From Mytilus edulis (taxonomy: Eukaryota > Mollusca > Bivalvia > Mytilida > Mytilidae), in assembly GCF_963676685.1 (NCBI RefSeq), contig NC_092346.1:27045133-27109132 (forward strand): a stretch of 64,000 nucleotides of DNA, written 5' to 3'. The notes under the pieces are model-generated. The model was not told the DNA's origin. It did not search any database and saw only the letters and a program-made list of their open reading frames with translations. A program made the position numbers and the translations under genes. Positions 43,809 through 54,132 of this stretch are shown piece by piece. The first letter of the stretch is position 1. Each line of letters begins with the position of its first letter.

Positions 43809-46315
43809 TTACAGTTTATCTCTATCTATAATAATATTCAAGATAATAACCAAAAACATCAAAATTTCCTTAAAATTACCATTTCAGGGGCAGCAACCCA
43901 ACAACGAAATGTCCGATTCATCTGAAAATTCAGGGCAGATAGATCTTCACCTGATGAACAATTTTACACCTGTTAGATTTGCTCTAAATGCTTTGGTTTT
44001 TGAGTTATAGCCAAAAACTGCATTTTACCCCCATGTTCCATTTTTAGCCTACGGTGGCCATCTGGTTGGTTGGCCGGGTCATCGACACATTTCTTAAAAC
44101 TAAATACCCTCAATGATGATTATGGCCAAGTTTGGTTAAAGGAGTAGATCCGGTAAGGCCCCTTTTTGGCCCAAAAATATAACAGTTTTACAAAATTGTT
44201 AAAATGTAAACTTTTAGTTATTTATTGGACAGATGAATGCTTCTGCTACATAAATATGGGCTGTTTTTGACAATACAATGCACTTATATCGGGTTGTAGC
44301 ACCATCAAGTCATGCTAAATTACTGAAATCTTCAAAATTCTATCATTTTAGTTAAATTTTAGACGGTTTTCCGTGTAAAAACGAAAGTGGCCGCATTCGT
44401 GTTCATCCTTAATATTGCAACGTAAGTTGTATTTTATGATAATACATGACATATATAAAGGTTGTGGATGAACACGGATGCGGCCACTTTCATTTTTGAC
44501 AAAAACAATCTGAAAAGTGACGTTTTTTGGCATATTTGAGATTCAATCGGATCGTTTTAATGACTTAATCAGTTAAAATCTTTCACATAAACTATTGAAA
44601 TCAAGTGAAATAGACACTTAAGTGTTTAAAAAGTGGTCAAAATCTTTCGTCAGACGAAACTGAATTTGAGGCCAAAATGAGTCCTTACCGGACCTACTCC
44701 TTGTGCCCAGTAGTTTCAGAGGAGAAGATTTTTCTAAAAGATTACTAAGATTACGAAAAATGGTTAAAAATTGACTATAAAGGGAATAACTCCTAAAGTA
44801 GTCAACTGACCATTTTGGTCATGTTGACTTATTTGTAGATCTTACTTTGCTGAACATTATTGCTGTTTACAGTTTATCTCTATCTATATTAATATTCAAG
44901 ATAATAACCAAAAGCAGCAAAATTTCCTCAAAATTACCATTTCAGGGGCAGCAACCCAACAACGGAATGTCCGATTCATCTGAAAATTTCAGGGCAGATA
45001 GATCTTGACCTGATGAACAATTTTACCCCCGTCAGATTTGCTTTAAATGGTTTGGTTTTTGAGTTATAAGCCAAAAACTGCATTTTACCCCCATGTTCTA
45101 TTTTTAGCCATGGCGGCCATCTTGGTTGGTTGGCCGGGTCACCGGACACATTTTTAAACTAGATACCTCAATAATGATTATGGCCAAGTTTGGTTAAATT
45201 TGGCCAGTTGTTTCAGAGGAGAAGATTTTTCTAAAAGATTACTAAGATTTAAGAAAAATGGTTAAAAATTGACTATAAAGGGCAATACTGACCATTTTGG
45301 TCATGTTGACTTATTTGTAGATCTTACTTTGCTGAACATTATTGCTGTTTACAGTTTATCTCTATCTATATGAATATTCAAGATAATAACCAAAAACAGC
45401 AAAATTTCCTCAAAATTACCATTTCAGGGGCAGCAACCCAACAACGGAATGTCCGATTCATCTGAAAATTTCAGGGCAGATAGATCTTGACCTGATGAAT
45501 AATTTTACCACTTCAGATTTGCTTTAAATGGTTTGGTTTTTGAGTTATAAGCCAAAAACTGCATTTTACCCCCATGTTCTATTTTTAGCCATGGCGGCCA
45601 TCTTGGTTGGTTGGGCGGGGCACCGGAAACATTTTTTAAACTAGATACCCAAATGATGATTATGGCCAAGTTTGGTTAAATTTAGCCCAGTGGTTTCAGA
45701 GGAGAAGAATTTTCTAAAAGAGTACTAAGATTTACGAAAAATGGTTAAAAATTGACTATAAAGGGCAATAACTCCTAAAGTGGTCACATGACCATTTTGA
45801 TCATGTTGACTTATTTGTAGATCTTACGTTGCTGAACATTATTGCTGTTTACAGTTTATCTCTATCTATTATTATATTCAAGATAATAACCAAAAACAGC
45901 AAAATTTCCTTAAAATTACCATTTCAGGGGCAGCAACCCAACAACGAAATGTCCGATTCATCTGAAAATTCCAGGGCAAATAGATCTTGACCTGATGAAC
46001 AATATTACCCTGTCAGATTTGCTCTAAATGCTTTGGTTTTTGAGTTATAAGCCTAAAAACTGCATTTTACCCCCATGTTCTATTTTTAGCCATGGCGGCC
46101 ATCTGTTGGTTGGCCGGGTCACCGGACACATTTTTTAAACTAGATACCCCAATGATGATTGTGGCCAAGTTTGGTTAAATTTGGCCCAGTAGTTTCAGAG
46201 GAGAAGATTTTTGTAAAAGTTAACGCAGGACGACGACGGACGACGGACGACGGACGCCGGACGCCAAGTGATGAGAAAAGCTAACTTGGCCTTTCGGCCA
46301 GGTGAGCTAAAAAAA
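43809..46315. repeat. Tandem array of a ~480-500 bp unit before unit D
   Basis: About four to five copies, marked by 'ttacagtttatctctatctat' at 43809, 44870, 45351 and 45851 and by the 'ttggttggccgggtcacc' word about 270 bp later. The first interval is long because of the MITE at 44139-44702. The array ends in a GGACGACGGACG microsatellite (about 46228-46265) and the AGCT...TTGGCC/GGCCAGGTGAGCT palindrome. No coding sequence. Confidence 0.85.
44139..44702. mobile_element. MITE-like foldback inserted in the tandem array
   Basis: AAGGAGTAGATCCGGTAAGG at the left end is inverted at the right end with one mismatch (CCTTACCGGACCTACTCCTT). Inside, 'gaaagtggccgcattcgtg' (44385-44403) is inverted at about 44477-44495. 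Neighbouring repeat copies lack the block. The short minus-strand frame inside is not a gene. The target duplication is unclear. Confidence 0.7.
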
Positions 46316-47294
46316 AGAAGAACCTATCATGCACTTTTTATTATGGTTTGATCTAGTTCTCAGATATGATAAACAATAGGTCAATTATTATATTTAGTGT
46401 ATGGAACAAAGTTGTACATATAAAAAAGAAGATGTGGTATGATTGCCAATGCCAGAAACAACTGTCTACAAGAGACCAAAATGACACAGAAATTAACAAC
46501 TTTAGGTCACCGTATGGCCTTTAACAATGAGCCATGTCTGTCTGGCTGTGTTTATATTACATTGACCTCAATTTCATGGCTCATTGCTCAATGTTGATTT
46601 TGTGGTTGGATATCAGGCACTGCTAGCAACAGGACCACTATATTTGGTGACTATAATGATGATAGGGTGTACATGTTTGTCTGGCTTGGTTCATTTTACT
46701 CACTCGGCTCTGACCTTGATAATGTTCAGTTTAATATGTATTAAAACCTTCACATTAAAGACTTTCATCTGCATTTGTTTGCACCTGTTGTTTAGGGGTT
46801 GTCGTTTGTTGTGGTTCACAACTGTTTTCCTTTCTTGTTTTTTTTTTGTGTATGGATTAGTCTTGGTTTTTCTGTTTGAATTGTTTTACACTAGTCATTC
46901 TGGGGCCCTTTATAGGTTGCTGTTCAGTGTTAGGGTATTACATCTATGGTGTTAGCCAATGCTCTGTGTCGAGTCTGTACTTTGACTATTGTACTTTGAC
47001 CTATAATTGTTTACTTTTCATACATTGTGACTTGGATTGAGAGTTGTCTAATTGGCATACCACTTCTACTTATATCTATTTCAACATAAATTCAGGCATA
47101 AGTAAATTAGGCGAGACATTTTACAGTGTGCACTGTGTTGACAGGAAGGTTAACATAGTAAAGTTTAGTTTCAGTATCGAGAATATTTACACCACAACCA
47201 GTTTAGCTTAATACGAACATAGTCTCAGACATTTAAATTATTTGATTTGCATGAAGGTAAAAACTGAAAGTCTTTCTGATGCATACTATTAACT

Positions 47295-48320
47295 GTTTAT
47301 ACTACACTCTTTCTATTTGAGCAGTCAAAAATGCGTTGACCTTCTATGTCATATACAGTCACTGACATAATATCACTTTTCCTCATGAATATTTAAACAG
47401 AAATTGTCGAAATTATATAAACAATAATAGTGCATTGACTATTGTCTTTATACTGCAATATAAAAAAAAACATTTTCAATTGTTGTTTAGTGGGTTAATG
47501 TTATTTATTTGATTTATATATTAGGAAAATCCCCCTTTAAAAAGGCCTCATATCACACAGGCGGAGAAATATACAACACGATGAAATGTACACCATTACC
47601 TGTTGAAAACCGCAATCAATGGTGAACGAATTCGTTGGTTTACAGACTAAAATATCAACAATAAACATAAAACATAATGATTTATAGGTTGCAAACAAAA
47701 AATATTAATAAGTGAAATACGTTGTTTACATGTTGAAGAGGTCCTATGAATAATTAAACATAATTTTGACAATTTCTATTTAAATATTCATGAGGAAAAG
47801 TGATATCAGGTCAGTGACTGTATATGAAATAGAAATATACGATCAACGCATTTTGACTGCTCAAATAGAACGAGTGCAGTATAAATTTATTTATTCATAC
47901 GACCTCTACAACCTGTTCTTGCTTCCAATGTAAACAACGATGCGTTTAACGACACAAACTTGTTTCTTTTACAATTTTTGGAAAAAACGTATTTCACCTG
48001 TTAATATTTTTTGTTTGCAACATATAAATCATTGTTTTATGTTTATTGTTGATATTTTAGTCTAAAAACAAACGAATTCGTTCACCGTTGATTGCGGTTT
48101 TCAACAGGTAATGATGTACATTTCATCGTGTTGTATATTTCTCCGGCTGTGTGATATGAGGCCTTTTTTCAAATGTTTTTTTTTAGATTGCAGTATAAAG
48201 ACAATTATAGTGCATTGACTTGGCATATCAAAGATATAAGGATTCGGCCCGAACCGTTTCTAAGCCTCATCCTTATATCGTTGATTTGTCAAGTCAATGC
48301 ATTATTATTGTCTATTTTCC
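47295..48320. repeat. Two interleaved long inverted repeats, insertion specific to unit D
   Basis: Pair 1: about 47310-47418 is inverted at about 47758-47890 (outer words TTTGAGCAGTCAAAA and TTTTGACTGCTCAAA). Pair 2: about 47422-47731 is inverted at about 47925-48310 (words CGGAGAAATATACAACACG and CGTGTTGTATATTTCTCCG). The order is L1-L2-R1-R2, so the arms cross rather than nest. Units A, B and C have a single short sequence between 'gcatactatta' and 'ccttttttgaa'. No coding sequence. Confidence 0.75.
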
Positions 48321-48523
48321 TTTTTTGAATAATATGTTATGTATTCAGAAAAATAGGATAAAAATGTTTTAAATATTAAATATATATGAAAAAGTGAACA
48401 CATATGTATTTTAATAATTAAGGATTTATATGCCTTAATAAGGAAAATGAAATGTCCTTTAAATGATTAAACACTATATGTCTAGATACAATTATATTCA
48501 AAATAATAAAATAAAAGAGCATT

Positions 48524-50233
48524 TCAAACTTTATAAACAAAACATGTCTGGTGTGATTGCTCATTTTTCTCACCACTTATATGACTTGACACTATCATCA
48601 ATCCAGTTTCTCTGTTGATGTCTATAGCATAAGGATGTTTGATTCCATCAGCATCTGATAGTATTGTCTTACAGACCTTACCATCTGGTGATACTACCAG
48701 TATACTGTTGTTTCTAACAGACGCTATATAAACAAAACCATTTTTGTCTAATGTAAGTCCTAGTGGTCTAGCAATGTCTTGAGGCTGAAATGTCCACAGA
48801 AGTTCTCCTGTAACTTTGTAACAGCAAAGTTTATTTGCACTGTTATTGGTACCATAGATATTTCCTTGGAACAATGAAATACAAAACACTCCTCTTATTC
48901 CTTCTAAGATTGTATGAGACATGTCATTCAGATTCACTGTAGTACACCAGCTGCTACTATCACTGATGACCAAATTTTTACCATCACTTGCTACTCCAAA
49001 ACAGTTGTGAGTAAGTTTAATTGATTGAATAATTTCACTTCTATCTACATCCACCAGGACTGTCCGGTTTCTTGGTCCTAATGCGACAGCCACTGTATTA
49101 TTCATGACAAGGCAATCATCATATGGACGCTCTGTGAATGTTACTACTTTTCTGATAAAAATGCCATTATTACTGAACAACAGAAGTTGGTTTTTGTTGC
49201 TATCAAGTATTATAAATTTACCATCAGGTAATATAAGACAGGCAGTTATATTTACAGACTTTATATCTTTTGGAATTGTCAGTCTTGTCAACAAGGATGG
49301 TTTTATTTCTTCCACTCCAGGAACTTTTGGATTCATGTGCTGGGCTTGATCTTTTCTTTCAGCATTTATTTTTAAAGTAGAAGTGGTGGTATTGATATTG
49401 ATAATTCCAAATGAATTGACATCTTGTAAAAATGATTGTAAAGCAGATGAAAGGTTGACCTCTAGATTTTGTTCAATGAAGTGGTCTCCACTTTCTAAAT
49501 CTTCTATATATTTTGTCGTTTGTGATGTAATTTTCTCAATCTCTCTTAGAGCAATAAACTTTTGTAACTCTGTAGTATATTGTGTCGTTTCGGAAAACTG
49601 GCTCTGCATTTTGTTTATCTGACTGGCTTGCTGTTCCATTTGTTCCACGAGAGTGGCCATGTTAAATCTCAACTTTAAATGTTTAGACTCCAAGTCATTA
49701 AGTAAGTCTTGCTCTAATTTGTTTAAGTAATCATCAATCGACTTCCTCATATACCGTATTTTCTCAATGGCTTTGGTGTTCTGAGTATTGGTTGTAGTGA
49801 TCCTGGTTTGCAGATAGTTTATGGCTGTATCTATGTTTTCCCTCACATCCTTTAAATCTGTTTCAAAAAGTTGCATTGAGGCAGATGATTTGACTTGCTG
49901 AAGGATATCCGACAAAGGTTTCATTTCTTGACACATCTTGTGTTTATCAGTGACACACTGAACACAGCATGGACAGGAATGGAAAGAACAGTAAAGCTCA
50001 AACTTCTTCTTGTGGTCTCGGCACTGGCTACTTATTTCTTGCATGAAAGTAGGTAACTTTTGGTAGTCATCAGCTGACATGGTTTTATGGCTCTTAGACA
50101 GATGTGACTTGCTGTGAGGTTTTTCACAGTCTGCACAAAAGAAAACCTCACATTCTGTGCACCATGTGACTGCTGACTTGCAGATTCCATCGTCATTGCA
50201 AATTGTACAAAGTTGCTTGACTGATGAAGCCAT
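48524..50233 (-). CDS. TRIM-like tandem B-box / coiled-coil / NHL-type beta-propeller protein, copy 4
   Basis: The 569-residue protein has the same domains and all B-box Cys/His ligands. B-box1 has GICKSAVTWC and VFFCADC variants, and the coiled coil has 'NMATLVEQMEQQAS'. The C-terminal part (NSANKLCCYKVTGELLWTF) pairs with copy 2, while the rest leans to copy 3. The CDS is uninterrupted. The acceptor and the start-stop mini-ORF (50246-50251) are conserved. A Gypsy LTR begins 864 bp upstream of the ATG, transcribed in the opposite direction, which could alter its promoter region (inference). Confidence 0.92.
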   Translation of the reverse strand: MASSVKQLCTICNDDGICKSAVTWCTECEVFFCADCEKPHSKSHLSKSHKTMSADDYQKLPTFMQEISSQCRDHKKKFELYCSFHSCPCCVQCVTDKHKMCQEMKPLSDILQQVKSSASMQLFETDLKDVRENIDTAINYLQTRITTTNTQNTKAIEKIRYMRKSIDDYLNKLEQDLLNDLESKHLKLRFNMATLVEQMEQQASQINKMQSQFSETTQYTTELQKFIALREIEKITSQTTKYIEDLESGDHFIEQNLEVNLSSALQSFLQDVNSFGIININTTTSTLKINAERKDQAQHMNPKVPGVEEIKPSLLTRLTIPKDIKSVNITACLILPDGKFIILDSNKNQLLLFSNNGIFIRKVVTFTERPYDDCLVMNNTVAVALGPRNRTVLVDVDRSEIIQSIKLTHNCFGVASDGKNLVISDSSSWCTTVNLNDMSHTILEGIRGVFCISLFQGNIYGTNNSANKLCCYKVTGELLWTFQPQDIARPLGLTLDKNGFVYIASVRNNSILVVSPDGKVCKTILSDADGIKHPYAIDINRETGLMIVSSHISGEKNEQSHQTCFVYKV

Positions 50234-51096
50234 TACTTTTTCTCTTTACATCTGAAATATATGGGGGAAAGCTCTATAAATATGAATGAGTTATATATAA
50301 CAAATAATTTGCCCAAAATATTACTGTATTAAGTAATCAGTATTATGAATAGATTCTACAAATCCCGATATCTCATGACAAAACATATGCTATAGCTATA
50401 TATATAAGGAAACTGTAAAAAGAAAAAAAAAGAAAAATAGGGATCAGCAAGACAAAATCTTCGAAAGTGCAGCTATCCAAAATTATCAGTTGGATCTTTG
50501 AAGGAACTTAAATGACGACTGTTATCATTTTTGTTTTTTTTACGTAATATCTTGAAAACTATAATGAAAAGATAGATTTCTAAAATGCAAAATTGAACAT
50601 AAGTACTACATATCTACAAATAGAAGAAATTGTTAGTCCGCTCCCTGCAAGAATTATTGAGAACTTTAGATTGACCGAAAGACAAAATCTATTTGATTGA
50701 AGAGGTATGTCAACTTCTCATATGAGTTATTGTCCTTTAAGATGGATTTTTATGTCCCATCCCCATCTAGGGGGCATTATTTTTGTCGGTCTGTGTGTCC
50801 GTTCGTTTGTTCAGTTGTTCTTCGTCTGTCTGTCCCACTACAGATTTAGTTTTTGATGTACTTAGTTTAAGTCCAATTAATTTGAAACTTAGTTCAAACA
50901 TTGCATATGCTATAACCTTTCTTATGCTTATGCTAAATTCGGGTTTTGATCCCAGTTTCACGGTCCTCTAAACATAGCAAATGAAAGTGCTAGTGGAGGT
51001 TAAAGTGTATTTTAAAGTTTTTGGTCAGGGTAAACTGTTTTTATCAGTTTTTGATAAAATTTGTAAAATTTGAAACTTTGTACGTATGGTCCCTAT
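50234..51096. other. Upstream region of TRIM copy 4
   Basis: This is homologous to the other upstream regions, with the proximal part like unit C. The 'tttttatgtcccatcc' repeat starts at about 50745 and is interrupted at GGTCCCTAT (51088-51096), where the LTR begins. No gene is supported. Confidence 0.5.
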
Positions 51097-51723
51097 TGTT
51101 GTGTCAAAGCTAATTAACTTAATCGTGATAGAAGTTATTACGTTGTTTAATGCAAATAGTTTGTGCAGTTCATTTTTATATTTCATAATTCCCGCAATAT
51201 TTTGGTAATGATTTTACCGGGAGTTCGTAGCACATTTTAGGTTGTCATTCGCGACTCAGATGTTATGCGGAGTAATTTTCATAGGAACTGCATAACATAT
51301 CATTTATATATGTTAAAGGTATACAGAATTACCTTTTACACATTCATTTATAACGATAATCTTTCATAATTGTAGTCTTTTGCTACACAGCGTTCATGTT
51401 TACATTGTAACCGTTAACCGGAAGTAGGGAATATCTATTTTTGTGTATTCACTTTGTAAACTAGGTCGACTATAGTCAGTTTCAAATTTGGATTGCCAAC
51501 GATCATCTGCTTTCAGAAACGAACGTTAACCTCAGAATATATATAACTTCACAGATTAGTTATTTTATAGGTAATTAAACACATAGAGACTATTTAAATA
51601 CTATTTATTGTAAATTGCAATACATTTCACATTTATTTTGTTATAATAAACGGAATATATTTTACACCAGTTTTTCATTAATTGCTTTAAAATATGTAAA
51701 CTTAATAAACGATCGGCGCTACA
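51097..51723 (+). repeat. 5' LTR of the Gypsy element
   Basis: It begins TGTTGTGTCAAAGC and ends CTACA just before the primer site, about 627 bp. The first 104 bp can be aligned with the 3' LTR start (63890-64000): one C/T change and one 7-bp indel. The right boundary is chosen from the TG...CA rule and the primer site two bases later. Promoter and poly(A) elements inside were not resolved. Confidence 0.85.
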
Positions 51724-51725
51724 AT

Positions 51726-51742
51726 TGGTGACAGCGGTGAAC
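51726..51742 (+). other. Primer-binding site, possibly tRNA-Leu
   Basis: TGGTGACAGCGGTGAAC starts two bases after the LTR. Its complement ends in CCA and resembles the acceptor end of a tRNA-Leu as I remember it, with about one mismatch over 14 nt. Not checked against a tRNA set. Confidence 0.5.
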
Positions 51743-52426
51743 GGATTTAATTTTTATTAAATTGCCACTGAAATATTTTGATTTAAAAATTATTAATACT
51801 CAAAGTGTAACTTGATACACAAAGAGTTTTAACAAAAAGGGGGAGAAAAATAAATAAAGATAATTTTTAAAAGTATAAATTAAGAAATACAAAAAGTTAA
51901 TTTTAGACTAAAAGTGTTATTTGAAAAAAAAAAATATTTTAGTGAACACTAAAGAGTGACTGAAACTCAAAGGTGCAATATTTAAGTATTTTTAGTGAAC
52001 ACTAAAGAGTGACTGACACTCAAAGGTGTATTATTTAAGTATTATTTAGTGAACACTAAAGAGTGACTGACACTCAAAGTTGTATTATTTCATTATATAT
52101 AAGTGAGCACTAAGGAGTGACTGACACTCAAAGGTGTATCGGTTTTTCCATTTAAAAAAAAAACAACATAAAGGTGAACACTAGAAAGATTTCTGATATT
52201 TTAAAGTGTAATAATCATTTTCATAATAAGAGTAACTGATACTCAGCAGTAAAAAAAAATAAAAACAAAAAGCAAAAAACAAAAAACAAAAAACAAAAAA
52301 CAACATACAAACAAAACAAACAACAAACTTGGGCAAGATAAACAATCCTCTGTAGTGCACAGATTTATTAAAGCATTACTCACAGTATATTATAAGATAT
52401 AAACCTTGCTTTTGCCCAAAGTCAGT
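51743..52426 (+). repeat. Gypsy leader with four 53-54 bp tandem repeats
   Basis: Untranslated leader. Four copies of a unit starting AGTGAACACTAAAGAGTGAC begin at 51941, 51994, 52048 and 52102. An A-rich run with CAAAAAA words follows at 52260-52320. No open frame of note. Packaging or initiation roles are possible but unproved. Confidence 0.75.
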
Positions 52427-52987
52427 ATGAATTTACGGAATAGAGGGCTACCATTGCCGATATTTTCAAGTATTGAGGGAAATTCTAGTATGACGCCAAG
52501 CTTACATACATCCACAGTTCAAGCTGGTCCATCTTCGTTAAATATGGGTAGTAGTAGTAATTCATTAGGCAGTGTTTCAATAAATAGTCAAAGTTCACAT
52601 ACATATACAACTAGTCCACCCATTCAAAGTACTTATAGTTTTCCGTATAGTGCACAGAGCACACATGCCCCTGTTCAAAGTGCACCGAGCACTTACATGT
52701 CAAATTATAGTGCACTGAGCACAAATTTGTCTAATCAAAGTGTACAGAACACTTTTTCACAATCAAATAGTGCACTGAGCACAATTGGCCCTGTTCAAAG
52801 TGCACCGAGCACTTACCTGTCAGATTATAGTGCACTGAGCACAAATGTGTCTAATCAAAGTGTACAGAACACTTTTCCACAATCAAACAGTGCACTGAGC
52901 ACAAGTTATCCATACCACTGCGCCCCAAGTGCAATGAACATTCCTCAAAGTGTACTGAACACTGAAAATAAACAAGTATTGACATGA
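52427..52987 (+). CDS. Gypsy N-terminal Ser/Thr-rich ORF (pre-gag or gag N-terminus)
   Basis: It opens at ATG 52427 (186 codons) and ends TGA at 52985-52987. The protein is Ser/Thr/Asn/Gln-rich and low-complexity, with a 40-residue repeat (120 bp, starts near 52670 and 52790) and many SALST/SAPST motifs encoded by AGTGCACTGAGCAC words. The next frame begins with an ATG that overlaps the stop (ATGA, 52984-52987). Either a natural stop-start junction or a one-base frameshift inside gag would explain this. No catalytic domain is seen. Confidence 0.6.
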   Translation: MNLRNRGLPLPIFSSIEGNSSMTPSLHTSTVQAGPSSLNMGSSSNSLGSVSINSQSSHTYTTSPPIQSTYSFPYSAQSTHAPVQSAPSTYMSNYSALSTNLSNQSVQNTFSQSNSALSTIGPVQSAPSTYLSDYSALSTNVSNQSVQNTFPQSNSALSTSYPYHCAPSAMNIPQSVLNTENKQVLT

Positions 52988-54132
52988 CTTATGACCAGGC
53001 TGTTAATCCACCAAGAATGGTATCACGCAGCGACACACATATCTATCCACCTAGTAACACCATGGATACTAATCAGATAGAAATGGCAAGACTGAAAGAG
53101 AAGATAATAGAAGTTGAAAGAGAAAGAGATTTCCTATGGCAAAACAGTCAAACAGATCAAGGAATGCCAAGTAGAGAAACAAGAGGCAGACCAGAGTCAA
53201 TGTCGAGCACGCAGGATGGATATCGATCAAGATTGCCAATTTACAACGGCAAAGAAGATTGGAGCACATTTCTTATGCAATTTGAAATCATTGCAGACAG
53301 AAATAACTGAAAACAAAAGAAATATTGCTAATCCTGAACGATGAGGCTGCAAATTTTGCTGCAGAGCTGCCTTATGACACCAGAAGTTCATTAAGACTCC
53401 TGTCCAGCGAAATGGAAAGTCGTTTTGGTGACAATAATTTGCCAGAAACATACAGAAAGGAATTGCAGACAGTCAGAAAATGTTACAAAGAATCAACCAA
53501 TGAGTATGCAGCACGTACACAGACAATGGTGAAAAAAGCATATCCAGGAATGAACCAACAATTGTTCAATAGCATTGCCATAGAACATATGTTAAATGGG
53601 TTGCCAGATCAAAGCGTAGCATATGATGTTCTGACGAAAAGACCAAAAAACAATGGAGGAGACTATCAACCTTGTCGCATGGCATACAACCTGTAAAAAT
53701 TGTATAAAGGGGAAAAATCAAATAAGACAAATAGAAGTAGAAACAGAGGACAGATATGTCAATTACAGTACAACCGAAGAGTTAGATGTACGTCGAATTG
53801 GCGGGAAACGTTTTGTGACTGAAGAGAGGCTAAATCAGTTTGGGAGGGACATTAAAGATAGCATAACTACTGAGGTTACCAAGTCCATTGAGAGTATTAT
53901 GGATGCCAAGTTGAACACCCAACAGGCACCAAAGAATTTTATTTATCATAAACAAAATCAGAGAAACTTTGATCCAAGATCAAAATGGCAGAATAAAGAC
54001 CGTTTCCAGACACAGAAACAGAATAACAACAGATGTTATAATTGCCAAGAAGAAGGACATTTTGCGAGATACTGTCCAAAACCGAGGCAGAACCAAGGAC
54101 TAAATCAAGACAAAGAGGAAGAATTAAACTAA
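52984..54132 (+). pseudogene. Gypsy gag (capsid and zinc-knuckle nucleocapsid), broken
   Basis: Three frame segments follow each other: 52984-53310 (coiled coil, then the typical capsid start YNGKEDWSTFLMQFE), about 53325-53650 in another frame (capsid core), and 53653-54132 back in the first frame, ending with a CCHC zinc knuckle CYNCQEEGHFARYC. A stop at 53308-53310 with a nearby indel, and a one-base slip in an A run near 53646, break it. Gag would form the virus-like particle and bind element RNA. Judged non-functional. Confidence 0.8.

Larger units (their letters stand above)
46316..51096. repeat. Segmental duplication unit D (short copy, partner of unit B)
   Basis: This follows unit B from its first block through TRIM copy 4 and is cut at 51096 by the Gypsy 5' LTR. 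It shares with B the empty LINE site (47246-47252) and the junction to the spacer array. It alone carries the interleaved palindromes at 47295-48320. The interspersed repeat pair is at 46420-47075. Confidence 0.82.

Noticed and set aside
44348-44533. 61-codon minus-strand frame
   Set aside because: It is contained in the foldback MITE at 44139-44702.
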